Assembly: GCA_016706865.1 (NCBI GenBank)
Contig: JADJIS010000003.1
Coordinates: 434,001-498,000 of the forward strand
DNA: 64,000 nucleotides
Direction: 5' to 3'
Source: Bacteroidota bacterium
GTDB lineage: Bacteria > Bacteroidota > Bacteroidia > Chitinophagales > BACL12
Part shown: piece after piece, positions 8,993 to 16,512 of the stretch
How positions within the stretch are numbered: position 1 is the first letter of the stretch
Layout of the letters: each line of letters starts with the position of its first letter
Translations under genes and position numbers: made by a program
Notes under the pieces: model-generated
What the model saw: the letters and a program-made list of their open reading frames with translations, nothing else
What the model was told of the DNA's origin: nothing
Databases searched by the model: none

Positions 8993-9796
8993 ATGAACAT
9001 GAATACGGAGTTAAACAAAGTTCAAATTATGGCAGAGTTATTTGCCAACGGTGAATCACCGGAGATATTGTTTTGGGTGGGATGTGCCGGTAGTTTTGAT
9101 GACAGGGCTAAAAAAATAACCGGATCGTTCGTTAAAATATTAAATAGTTTAGGAATTAAATTTGCGGTTCTTGGAACGGAAGAAGGATGCACCGGCGATC
9201 CTGCGAGAAGATCAGGAAATGAATTTCTTTTTCAAATGCTCGCACAAAATAATATTGCAGTTTTAAATGGTTATGGTATTAAAAAAATTGTAACTACTTG
9301 TCCGCATTGTTTTAATACACTTAAAAATGAATATCCTGCATTGGGAGGAAACTATGAAGTTATTCATCACACAACTTTTTTACAACAATTGATCGATGAA
9401 GGAAAATTAATAGTAGATGGTGGTGGATTTAAAGGAAAAAAGATCACCTATCACGATTCATGTTACCTCGGAAGGGCAAATAATATATATGAGGCACCAA
9501 GAATTGTGTTGGAGAAACTGGATGCGGAACTCGCCGAAATGAAGAGTTGTAAAAGCCGTGGTTTATGTTGCGGGGCAGGAGGTGCGCAAATGTGGAAGGA
9601 AGCAGAACCCGGAAAAAAAGAAATTAATATTGAAAGAACGGAACAAGCACTGGAATTAAAACCTGATATTATTGCAAGTGCCTGCCCTTTTTGTAATACC
9701 ATGATGACAGACGGAATAAAAAATAAAAATAAAGAGGAAGAAGTGAAAGTTTATGATGTAGCGGAATTAATTGCCATGGCAAATCATCTGATATAA
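8993..9796 (+). CDS. (Fe-S)-binding protein with CCG cysteine-rich domains (HdrB/LutA-like)
   Basis: The 267-residue cytosolic protein contains the paired cysteine-rich CCG domain of HdrB, GlpC and LutA relatives. Visible cysteine clusters are VGCAGSFDD and EEGCTGDPARR in the first half, then TTCPHCFNTL, YHDSCYLGRAN, GLCCGAGGAQMW and ACPFCNTMM. In the family two such domains ligate an unusual non-cubane or 4Fe-4S cluster and handle disulfide or electron-transfer chemistry. It is the downstream partner of the membrane Fe-S protein at 7644, 32 bases away, and the two should form one complex on the inner face of the membrane. Substrate is unknown. Confidence 0.88.
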   Translation: MNMNTELNKVQIMAELFANGESPEILFWVGCAGSFDDRAKKITGSFVKILNSLGIKFAVLGTEEGCTGDPARRSGNEFLFQMLAQNNIAVLNGYGIKKIVTTCPHCFNTLKNEYPALGGNYEVIHHTTFLQQLIDEGKLIVDGGGFKGKKITYHDSCYLGRANNIYEAPRIVLEKLDAELAEMKSCKSRGLCCGAGGAQMWKEAEPGKKEINIERTEQALELKPDIIASACPFCNTMMTDGIKNKNKEEEVKVYDVAELIAMANHLI

Positions 9797-9842
9797 AAAC
9801 CGCTTCATTTATTAATTTAAAACACTCTTTCTTTTGTAACTT

Positions 9843-10328
9843 ATGATGAATTTAAATACTAATTACTCACCTGAATCAAAAGTTTGGATATATCAATCAT
9901 CTCGTCCGTTTACGGAGGAAGAAATTAGTGCCATTAACGATCAATTGGCCATATTTACAAAACAATGGACAGCGCACAATGCTCAACTTCAGGCGCAGGG
10001 AAATATTATTGAAGACAGGTTGATTCTATTGATAGTTGATGAGACCCACACTGCAGCCAGCGGATGCTCCATTGATACTTCCGTTCATTTTATCAAATCG
10101 CTGGAGAAAAAATTTAACGTAGATCTTTTCGACAGAACTCTTGTTAATTTTTATCGTGACGGAACGCTTAGCTCTGTGCATCTACATGATCTGCCTGAAT
10201 TATTTGCCGCACATGTAATTAATGAAGAAACTCAGGTAATTGATCCATTGGTAAATTCAAAAGCTACCTTCGATACAAATTTCAAAACTGCGTTGGGAAA
10301 TAGTTGGATGAAGAATTTCCTTCAATAA
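9843..10328 (+). CDS. Conserved Bacteroidota protein of unknown function (often mislabelled ABC ATPase)
   Basis: A 161-residue soluble protein without signal peptide. It matches my memory of a Bacteroidota family with the patterns VWIYQSSRPFTEEEI, QWTAHNAQLQAQG and ASGCSIDTSVHFIKSLEK. Members are sometimes named ABC transporter ATPase, but no Walker A or signature motif is visible here, so that name is unsupported. It follows the Fe-S pair by 46 bases, a neighbourhood I have seen for the family, suggesting a link to that complex. The conserved Cys in ASGCSID could be functional. Function is not assigned. Confidence 0.8.
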   Translation: MMNLNTNYSPESKVWIYQSSRPFTEEEISAINDQLAIFTKQWTAHNAQLQAQGNIIEDRLILLIVDETHTAASGCSIDTSVHFIKSLEKKFNVDLFDRTLVNFYRDGTLSSVHLHDLPELFAAHVINEETQVIDPLVNSKATFDTNFKTALGNSWMKNFLQ

Positions 10329-10390
10329 TATCTAAATTACATCATCAGATCACTGCAAAATATTTCTTTGTCACTTTTCGTTTTTAAAAT

Positions 10391-11656
10391 ATGAAAATCC
10401 GCCTCCTCACAACCCTTATTTTCACCTCCGTTTGCACTTTATATGCTCAGGATAATGATTCTACAAATACAAATTATCTCCGGGTATATCTCGATGGTGC
10501 AAATAATTATCAGGAATATATAAAAACGGAAATTCCATTTGTGAGTTATGTTCGCGACAGATTTGAAGCTGATCTTCATTTATTAATTACCAGTCAGACG
10601 ACAGGAAGTGGTGGATCTGATTATACACTCTTTTTACTTGGGCAGGGTAAATTCGGAGGTAAAAATGATACACTACATTATATTGCCAATACGAATAACA
10701 CAGAGGATGAAACGCGTGCAGGATTGGTGCAAATATTAAAAATGGGTTTGCTGCCATACATTGCAAAATTACCTGGAGATCTGCCTATTACAATAACTTA
10801 TACTGGTAATGCCGGCGAGGAAACAAAACAAGCGGATGATAAATGGAATAGTTGGGTTTATTCAATCAGCAGCTACGTAAATGCAAATATCAGTTCCATT
10901 TTCACTTCCTATAATTTGTCGGGAAATTTAAGTGCAAATAAAGTAACAGATGAATGGAAGATCAGTTTAGATGCAGGAGCGAATTACAATACAAATATTT
11001 TTGTGTTGGATGATACTACTAATTACGAAAGCTTTAATAATAGCACCTATAGTGGTATTACTGTTGTGAAAAGTTTGAACGATCATTGGTCATTTGGGGG
11101 TGAGGCCGAATATTTTACAAGCACTTATAGTAATTATGATGCAAATATTAATATTTCACCTGCCATCGAATATAATATTTTTCCTTATGCGGAGTCAACA
11201 ACCAAATTACTTACTTTTTTTTATAAAATAGGCCCGGAATACAGTAATTATACTGATACTACTATATTCGAAAAAGAAAATGAAATTCTTCTGCGCAACA
11301 GGTTGGATATTTCATTATCTATGACCCAAAAATGGGGCTCTATAACAATAGGCCTCAATGGTTCGAATTACTTTCACGATCTGAGTAAGAACAGCGCAGG
11401 TTGCTTCACATCGCTAAGTTGGAGGATAACAGAAGGATTAACGATTGATGGATTTTTTACAGTGGACTTTCAACAAGATCAATTAAATCTCCCAAAGGGT
11501 GATCTTACGGAAGAAGAAATATTATTACAGATTTCTGAGCAAAAATCCAGTTTTAATTTTTATACTTTTTTCGGTATCTCGTACACCTTCGGATCGATTT
11601 ATAATAATGTTGTGAATCCTAGATTTCAGGGAGGAAATTATTCGTTTTATTTTTAA
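10391..11656 (+). CDS. Outer-membrane beta-barrel protein, DUF481-like
   Basis: The 421-residue protein begins with a clear signal peptide (MKIRLLTTLIFTSVCTLYAQ). The mature part has alternating polar/aromatic stretches such as YNTNIFVLDDTTNYESFNNS and WSFGGEAEYFTSTYSNYD, and it ends on aromatic residues (GGNYSFYF), as expected of an outer-membrane beta barrel. It resembles DUF481-type proteins. The first 150 residues are more soluble-like and include VYLDGANNYQEYIKTEIPFV. Function is unknown; it stands alone, with 62 bases to the gene before and 44 to the gene after. Confidence 0.72.
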   Translation: MKIRLLTTLIFTSVCTLYAQDNDSTNTNYLRVYLDGANNYQEYIKTEIPFVSYVRDRFEADLHLLITSQTTGSGGSDYTLFLLGQGKFGGKNDTLHYIANTNNTEDETRAGLVQILKMGLLPYIAKLPGDLPITITYTGNAGEETKQADDKWNSWVYSISSYVNANISSIFTSYNLSGNLSANKVTDEWKISLDAGANYNTNIFVLDDTTNYESFNNSTYSGITVVKSLNDHWSFGGEAEYFTSTYSNYDANINISPAIEYNIFPYAESTTKLLTFFYKIGPEYSNYTDTTIFEKENEILLRNRLDISLSMTQKWGSITIGLNGSNYFHDLSKNSAGCFTSLSWRITEGLTIDGFFTVDFQQDQLNLPKGDLTEEEILLQISEQKSSFNFYTFFGISYTFGSIYNNVVNPRFQGGNYSFYF

Positions 11657-11700
11657 TAGATTATCCTTTGTAATTTTTACCGCTTATTAAAATTTTGAAT

Positions 11701-12405
11701 ATGGATAAAATTATTACCTGTGCAATTTCAAATAAGGAACTCCCCGCTCACTTATTATCTGATACCAACTATATTGGTGAAAAGATCAAAGCAGTTTTAA
11801 AAACGCAATATCCCGAATGGAACGGTAATGGATTTGTATCCAACGATATAATCAACAAGGCCAGAACTGCATATATCACCGGATTAATTACTACCGAACG
11901 GGGTGATCTCGACAAATTGGACAAGGAAGTAATTGAGAGCATTTCCAATGCTGAACTTATGAGCCGCGATGTTTATTTGGAAAAAGCTGATCCTATAAAT
12001 TTTGGTGAGAAATTGGCAGATAAGGTTGCATCTTTTGGTGGAAGCTGGAAATTTATTATTTTATTTGGTTTAGTAATATTGATATGGATTTTGTTAAATG
12101 TATTTTTATTAATTGAGCGCCCATTTGATCCATATCCTTTTATATTATTAAATCTTGTTTTATCATGTCTGGCGGCCTTGCAAGCTCCGGTAATTATGAT
12201 GAGCCAGAACCGACAAGAAGCTAAAGATCGTATCCGTTCGAAGAATGACTATAAAATAAATCTTAAAGCAGAGTTGGAAATTAGATTATTAAACGAAAAA
12301 ATAGATCACATGCTCATCCATCAGCACCAACGTCTTTTTGAAATTCAACAAATTCAAATTGAAATGATGGAGGAAATTGCGAAGAAGTTGGAAGGGAAGG
12401 GGTAG
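11701..12405 (+). CDS. DUF1003 domain membrane protein
   Basis: A 234-residue protein matching DUF1003. The recognisable core is FGEKLADKVASFGGSWKFII, the helix LVILIWILLNVFLL, the loop RPFDPYPFILLNLVLSCLAA and APVIMMSQNRQEAKDRIRS, giving two transmembrane helices. A charged, probably coiled tail follows (LEIRLLNEKIDHMLIHQHQR ... MMEEIAKKLE). The N-terminal 90 residues include ISNKELPA, a short zinc-free knuckle found in some members. Start is ATG at 11701; a TTG two codons upstream is less likely. The gene ends with TAG three bases before a 6-bp tandem array. Role unknown. Confidence 0.85.
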   Translation: MDKIITCAISNKELPAHLLSDTNYIGEKIKAVLKTQYPEWNGNGFVSNDIINKARTAYITGLITTERGDLDKLDKEVIESISNAELMSRDVYLEKADPINFGEKLADKVASFGGSWKFIILFGLVILIWILLNVFLLIERPFDPYPFILLNLVLSCLAALQAPVIMMSQNRQEAKDRIRSKNDYKINLKAELEIRLLNEKIDHMLIHQHQRLFEIQQIQIEMMEEIAKKLEGKG

Positions 12406-12407
12406 TG

Positions 12408-12491
12408 GGCAGTGGCAGTGGCAGTGGCAGTGGCAGTGGCAGTGGCAGTGGCAGTGGCAGTGGCAGTGGCAGTGGCAGTGGCAGTGGCAGT
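12408..12491. repeat. Tandem array of GGCAGT, 14 perfect units
   Basis: Fourteen uninterrupted GGCAGT hexamers occupy 84 bp and start two bases after the TAG of the DUF1003 gene. No unit differs, so it is young or actively homogenised and should be length-polymorphic. GGGCAGT heptads related to it occur at 33400 and (reverse strand) 61838. Confidence 0.97.
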
Positions 12492-12594
12492 TTGTAACTT
12501 GTAAAGTTAACGCTTCGAAATAAAATTTATTTAAAATTTAAAACTTAAATTAGGTACCATTTAGGAATTAAATTTTCATCTGAAATAAATGCAA

Positions 12595-12694
12595 GTCCTA
12601 TGTCCTATATCGTATGTCCTACGTCGTATGTTCTACGTCCTATTTCCAATGTCCTATGTCAAGTCCTATGTCCTACATCGTATGTCCTATGTCA
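12595..12694. repeat. Degenerate heptanucleotide array TCCTATG
   Basis: About fourteen 7-bp units read TCCTATG, TCCTATA, TCGTATG, TCCTACG, TCGTATG, TTCTACG, TCCTATT and so on, with one 3-base slip. It runs up to the TGA stop (12694-12692, reverse strand) of the lamin-tail gene, so the transcript of that gene would carry CATAGGA repeats from its first untranslated base. Confidence 0.95.
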
Positions 12695-14176
12695 TTTCCT
12701 AACTACCCTCATCGAAGATAAATTCCCCATCTCATCAGAAACTGTAATCAAATAAACACCTACAGGAACTGTATTCCCATTTTCATCATTTCCGTTCCAG
12801 GTTATGATATTATTTGAATTATCGAAATGTTTGATATTTTGCCCAAGAGAATTTGTGATATAAATATCTTTTACATTTATAGTTGCATCAATGGTAATAA
12901 TTAATTGTTCTGAAAAAGGATTTGGAGCTATGGTAAAGAATGTTGGGTATAATTCTTCAATTGCAGTTGGGCATGGTACCACAAAAGGATTTCCGGGTGA
13001 ACCGTATAAACATCCCGCAACCCAGGTTGTGGCGATATTTGGATTTCCTCCTTCATCTATTTGTTCCAGGGTAAATCCTGTTCCATCAGCATCAGTTGGC
13101 CAGGGTGCATTGTCGTTATATCGAACACTGTATTTTATTAATCCGCTTGGTGTATATAATCGAACCCCATCGCCACCATTGGAAAAATGAAAAGTGGGTT
13201 CACCAATTACATTTGTAATGGATGGGAATTTCACTGTAAATGATTCGAGGCTATCAGTAACTACCAATCGTTCACCTGCATCTAAAATATTACCAGTGGG
13301 AATTACATATATATTTCCGGTATTCGCATCGCGCAATATCCATCCACCAATATTAATGGCAGAAGAACCTCTGTTTAATATTTCAACCCAATCTCCGGGA
13401 TTATATGCAAGCAGTGAATTATAATTTATCTCTGAAATAACAATATCATAGTCACAAGGAGTATAATCAAATCCCGGAGTTCCTAAAACGCAACTTGCGA
13501 TCCAGTTGTCAGGATCATTTTCATTTCCTGTTTCATCTAATATTTGTAATGCCGGTCCTAAACCATCCGCACCTTTTGGCCAAGGAATAGAATCTACATA
13601 ATTTACAAGTCTTACAACAGTTCCCGAATTATCCTCCAGTTTTACACTTCCTGATGTATTATCAAATCCATAACCAAATTCACCTATATAATTTGTTACA
13701 TCACCATGAACCATTAAAAAGGTATCAATCGATTGAACTATTACAATATATTCATCGGGAGAAAGAATGGTTCCTACAGGAATTGTATAGGAATTAAAAG
13801 GTGTTTCATCCTTTAATTTCCAATTGCTGATATTAACGTCACTTCCACCATAATTGTGTAATTCCACCCAAGCGTTGGAATCGTTAAAATTGTCGGAATT
13901 GTAATTGATTTCGGTAATTGCTACAGTGTATCCACCGGCAATATCAAATACACCCGGATCACCTGCAATATTGTTATTGATCCAGGGAAACCATGAGCTG
14001 ATCCATAATTTTACTTTTGATGTTTCATCATTAGGTGATTCTCCTAAAATGAATTTTGATGATGATGCACCTTCCGAAAAAGCGATTTTTTGAAAATTGC
14101 AATTAATTTGATTTTGGCTGGCAAATGCAACGCTCACCGAAAAGGTGGTTGCGAGGAGGAGTAAATATTTTTTCAT
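12692..14176 (-). CDS. Lamin-tail-domain (two copies) secreted protein with T9SS sorting domain
   Basis: A 494-residue surface protein. After a signal peptide (MKKYLLLLATTFSVSVAFAS) it has two lamin tail domains: the first from ITEINYNSDNFNDSNAWVEL (about 90-205), the second from IVISEINYNSLLAYNPGDWV (about 240-360). Each shows the family pattern of WVEL-H/L-N-G-x3-I-x-I-x-W-x-L-x-D and ends with a WPxxADGxG motif. Bacterial lamin tail domains are thought to act as binding modules on exported proteins. The C-terminus is a T9SS sorting domain of the flagellar-hook-like kind (FTIAPNPFSEQLII, then WNGNDENGNTVPVGVYLITV). No catalytic domain is present, so an adhesive role is inferred. A TANNTTTG box lies upstream. 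Confidence 0.9.
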   Translation of the reverse strand: MKKYLLLLATTFSVSVAFASQNQINCNFQKIAFSEGASSSKFILGESPNDETSKVKLWISSWFPWINNNIAGDPGVFDIAGGYTVAITEINYNSDNFNDSNAWVELHNYGGSDVNISNWKLKDETPFNSYTIPVGTILSPDEYIVIVQSIDTFLMVHGDVTNYIGEFGYGFDNTSGSVKLEDNSGTVVRLVNYVDSIPWPKGADGLGPALQILDETGNENDPDNWIASCVLGTPGFDYTPCDYDIVISEINYNSLLAYNPGDWVEILNRGSSAINIGGWILRDANTGNIYVIPTGNILDAGERLVVTDSLESFTVKFPSITNVIGEPTFHFSNGGDGVRLYTPSGLIKYSVRYNDNAPWPTDADGTGFTLEQIDEGGNPNIATTWVAGCLYGSPGNPFVVPCPTAIEELYPTFFTIAPNPFSEQLIITIDATINVKDIYITNSLGQNIKHFDNSNNIITWNGNDENGNTVPVGVYLITVSDEMGNLSSMRVVRK

Positions 14177-14201
14177 TTATACCGTTTGATTAAACGCTCT
14201 G

Positions 14202-14209
14202 CAAATTTA
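14202..14209 (-). promoter_or_regulatory. Bacteroidota -7 box TAAATTTG
   Basis: On the reverse strand the sequence reads TAAATTTG, matching the Bacteroidota -7 consensus TANNTTTG, 25 bases before the ATG of the lamin-tail gene. The -33 element is not clear. Confidence 0.5.
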
Positions 14210-14299
14210 ATTAATTGTTAATTAATAGTATAATCTATGTAAACCTCAAAGCACTCACATTTTTTGCATTTTATTAATAAATAGAGATATTTAAAACGA

Positions 14300-14325
14300 C
14301 AAAACCACGCCTTAGCGTGGTTTTG
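14300..14325 (-). terminator. Hairpin terminator after the FKBP gene
   Basis: A perfect 11-bp stem CAAAACCACGC / GCGTGGTTTTG with a 4-base loop lies 20 bases past the FKBP stop on the reverse strand, followed by a weak T-run. It is the only strong hairpin here and separates the FKBP gene from the lamin-tail gene. Confidence 0.75.
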
Positions 14326-14345
14326 CAATATGTTTTACGAATCCA

Positions 14346-15065
14346 TTATTCTTTTATAACAGGTTCAGTGCCTGCAGGAATTACTCCTAAAAGTTCAACT
14401 TCAAACTCAAGTGCTGCATTAGGTGGAATAAAACCTTGGTATCCAGCCGGTCCGTAACCTAAATCTGACGGGATGTATAAAATCCATTTATCGCCAACCT
14501 TCATCATTTTTAAAGCCTCTGTCCAGCCTGCCATAAATCCATTTACCGGATGTGTAACGGGTTGTCCGTTTCTAACTGAGCTATCAAAAATTTCACCATC
14601 AATAAATTTTCCCGTGTAATGCACAACTACCTGATCGCCATCCACAGGTGTAGCGCCTGTTCCGGAAGTTATTACCTTGTAAAGTAAGCCACTTGGTGTA
14701 GATTTAACACCATCTTCCTTAGCTTTTACTGCTAACCAATCATCACCTTCTTTTTTCGCTTTTGCGGTTTCGATATCCGCTTTTTTGCGCATATAACCAT
14801 TCAAGAACGCTAAAGAACTGGAATCATTCATTTTAAGTCCGAGAGTATCTTCTGTAAGAATAGCTTTTATAACTGCAGCCATGATCTCTGTATTCACTTC
14901 AGTGATCTTTTGCTCCTTAAAACTTTCTCCGATATTGATACCGATAGCATAACTCAGCGAGTCAGCACCATTTTCCATTTTAACATTTTGTATTTTAGTC
15001 TCTTTACATGAGGAAATTACCACTGCAAACAGCGCAGCTATTGGTAATACTGTTAATTTGTTCAT
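14346..15065 (-). CDS. FKBP-type peptidyl-prolyl isomerase lipoprotein
   Basis: Catalyses cis-trans isomerisation of prolyl bonds, assisting folding in the periplasm. The 239-residue protein starts with a lipobox signal (LPIAALFAVVISSCKET, Cys at 20). An N-terminal FKBP dimerisation domain follows (SLSYAIGINIGESFKEQKI, SSLAFLNGYMRKK), then the catalytic domain from about residue 118: SGLLYKVITSGTGATPVDGD, VVVHYTGKFIDGEIFDSS, GWTEALKMMKVGDKWILYIP, YGPAGYQGFIPPNAALEFEV. This is the Mip/FkpA architecture. The active-site aromatic and Asp residues (Y, F, D of VHYTGKFIDG and FDSS) are intact. A TATCTTTG box lies 20 bases upstream of the start. Confidence 0.95.
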   Translation of the reverse strand: MNKLTVLPIAALFAVVISSCKETKIQNVKMENGADSLSYAIGINIGESFKEQKITEVNTEIMAAVIKAILTEDTLGLKMNDSSSLAFLNGYMRKKADIETAKAKKEGDDWLAVKAKEDGVKSTPSGLLYKVITSGTGATPVDGDQVVVHYTGKFIDGEIFDSSVRNGQPVTHPVNGFMAGWTEALKMMKVGDKWILYIPSDLGYGPAGYQGFIPPNAALEFEVELLGVIPAGTEPVIKE

Positions 15066-15084
15066 AGATTTTTATTTGAGGGTG

Positions 15085-15092
15085 CAAAGATA
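15085..15092 (-). promoter_or_regulatory. -7 box TATCTTTG of the FKBP gene
   Basis: Reverse-strand TATCTTTG fits TANNTTTG, 20 bases before the FKBP ATG, and implies a short leader. Confidence 0.6.
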
Positions 15093-15150
15093 CCAAAAAT
15101 GTTGGAGAGGGGGAAATTTTATGGGTGGAGGGGATTTTGGTTGGGAGTTC

Positions 15151-15202
15151 CAGTCGCAGTCACAGTCGCAGTCGCAGTCGCAGTCACAGTCGCAGTCGCA
15201 GT
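15151..15202. repeat. Tandem CAGTCG/CAGTCA array
   Basis: Roughly eight to nine 6-bp units, mostly CAGTCG with some CAGTCA, run into AGCAGTGGGCAGT. A short relative (GTCGCAGTCACAGTCACAGT) occurs near 51414. It sits in the region between the divergent FKBP and RDD genes. An open frame across it from 15099 is only repeat. Confidence 0.92.
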
Positions 15203-15310
15203 AAGCAGTGGGCAGTTTGTAGCATTGATGATTTTTCCTCCGAATTATAATTTTTCAACCTTCTCAACTTTTTCAACTTGTCTAGGGCATAATTTGATTA
15301 TGAATGATAG

Positions 15311-15390
15311 AGTAATTTTCCTCCGTATCGAACCCAGAACTCAGAACCCAGAACTCAGAACCCCGAACTCAGAACCCCGAACCCCGAACC
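15311..15390. repeat. AGAACCC heptad array with shared leader
   Basis: Heptads AGAACTC, AGAACCC and CGAACCC fill 15331-15390. The leader at 15311-15330 (AGTAATTTTCCTCCGTAT) is repeated almost exactly at 51781-51800 in front of another AGAACCC array, which shows the arrays belong to longer interspersed modules. Confidence 0.9.
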
Positions 15391-15393
15391 GAA

Positions 15394-15429
15394 ACATGTA
15401 GTGATAGACGCAGGAGATCAACTACATGT
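15394..15429. repeat. Palindromic module ACATGTAGT...ACTACATGT, copy 1
   Basis: A 36-bp element with perfect 9-bp terminal inverted repeats (ACATGTAGT and ACTACATGT) around an 18-bp centre containing AGGAGATC. A second copy at 51679-51714 differs in only a few central bases. Both are bordered by CAGAACCC heptads. REP-like element. Confidence 0.9.
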
Positions 15430-15461
15430 CAGAACCCAAACTTTTCCCTACCTTTAAATTT

Positions 15462-15896
15462 ATGGAATTACTCGATCAGGAATTTACTCAACCTGTTTTT
15501 CAGGTGCCGGCAGGATTTGGAAAACGATTGGCTGCATGGATGTTAGATTGTATTTTGGTATCCTTTGCAGGATATGTTATCGGGTTAATATTTGGCACGA
15601 ATATCTTTAAGGAATCATGGGGAATTATATGGTTCAATAATATATTGACTATGGGTTATTTTATCATTATGGAAGGCGGAAATTCGCAAGCTACCTTTGG
15701 TAAAAAAATTCTCAACATAAAAGTTACCGGATTAAAAGGGGAACACATAAATTACAAAAAAGCATTCATCAGAAATATCTGCAAAATAATATCAGCACTC
15801 ATAATTGGAATAGGTTTTTTAATGGTACTTTTCACAGATAAAAAACAAGGATTGCATGATCTGATCGCGGAAACACTTGTGGTGGAAGAAAACTGA
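15462..15896 (+). CDS. RDD family membrane protein
   Basis: A 144-residue inner-membrane protein of the RDD family, whose function is mostly unknown (some members are linked to Na+/H+ or osmolyte transport). Characteristic segments are AGFGKRLAAWMLDCILVSFA, with the Arg and Asp of the family name, GGNSQATFGKKILNIKV and MVLFTDKKQGLHDLIAETLV. Three hydrophobic helices are visible. An upstream in-frame ATG at 15426 lies inside the palindromic repeat module, and its extra 12 residues would be encoded by repeat DNA, so I place the start at ATG 15462. The stop is followed within three bases by TTGATAA heptads. Confidence 0.88.
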   Translation: MELLDQEFTQPVFQVPAGFGKRLAAWMLDCILVSFAGYVIGLIFGTNIFKESWGIIWFNNILTMGYFIIMEGGNSQATFGKKILNIKVTGLKGEHINYKKAFIRNICKIISALIIGIGFLMVLFTDKKQGLHDLIAETLVVEEN

Positions 15897-15898
15897 AG

Positions 15899-16138
15899 GT
15901 AATTGATAATTGATAATTGATAATTGACAATTAATAATTGACAATTGAACAGCCCTATATGCCCTCGACCTATCAGGTTTTTTTTTAACCTGGTAGGTCT
16001 GAGGGAAGGAGGAGGTAATTGATAATTGGCAATTGATAATTGACAATTAAACAGCCCTATATGCCCTCGACCTACCAGGTTATTTTTAACCTGGTAGGTC
16101 TGAGGGAAGGAGGAGGTAATTGATAATTGACAATTAAA
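15899..16138. repeat. TTGATAA heptad array interleaved with a duplicated hairpin module
   Basis: TTGATAA/TTGACAA/TTAATAA heptads begin three bases after the RDD stop. They alternate with two copies (about 15948-16017 and 16050-16118, period about 102) of a module reading AACAGCCCTATATGCCCTCG and then a strong hairpin: GACCTACCAGGTT paired with AACCTGGTAGGTC plus a flanking CCCTC/GAGGG pair. A third, truncated start (AATTAAACAGCC) is at 16132. AATTGAACAGCC also ends the array at 33770-33781. Confidence 0.92.
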
Positions 16139-16174
16139 CAGCCACGCAAACTTAAATATTCAGGTTTTAGATAT

Positions 16175-16407
16175 CCAGAACTCAGAATCCAGAACTCAGA
16201 ACTCAGAACTCAGAACCCAGAACCCAGAACCCAGAACTCAGAACCCAGAACTCAGAACCCAGAACCCAGAACCCAGAACCCAGAACCCAGAACCCAGAAC
16301 CCAGAACTCAGAACCCAGAACCCAGAACTCAGAACCCAGAACCCAGAACCCAGAACCCAGAACCCAGAACCCAGAACCCAGAACTCAGAACCCAGAACTC
16401 AGAACTC
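16175..16407. repeat. Long AGAACCC heptad array, about 33 units
   Basis: The longest array in the window: 233 bp made of AGAACCC and AGAACTC in irregular order, nearly all 7 bp. Because 7 is not a multiple of 3, all frames give the same 7-residue cycle (RTQNPEP), so the 94-residue open frame from 16127 is not a gene. The array ends in CTTAACTGTCAACTTCCCGTCA; a related TGACGGGAAGGAGG occurs near 33432. Confidence 0.96.
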
Positions 16408-16476
16408 TTAACTGTCAACTTCCCGTCATTTCACATTAGATTGCAATCCGATGACACAGCGCTTTTTTTATACCAT

Positions 16477-16484
16477 TACTTTTG
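16477..16484 (+). promoter_or_regulatory. -7 box TACTTTTG
   Basis: TACTTTTG matches TANNTTTG 29 bases upstream of the plug-domain gene, indicating that this gene has its own promoter just beyond the repeat arrays. Confidence 0.5.
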
Positions 16485-16512
16485 GAATATTAAATAACTA
16501 AAAAAGCGACAC

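Noticed and set aside
15099..15401. 100-residue frame beginning MLERGKFYGWRGFW
   Set aside because: It consists largely of CAGTCG and AGAACCC arrays and starts inside the FKBP promoter region.
16127..16411. 94-residue open frame with RTQNPEP repeats
   Set aside because: It is the translation of a 7-bp array; every frame gives the same 7-residue cycle, and there is no start context.
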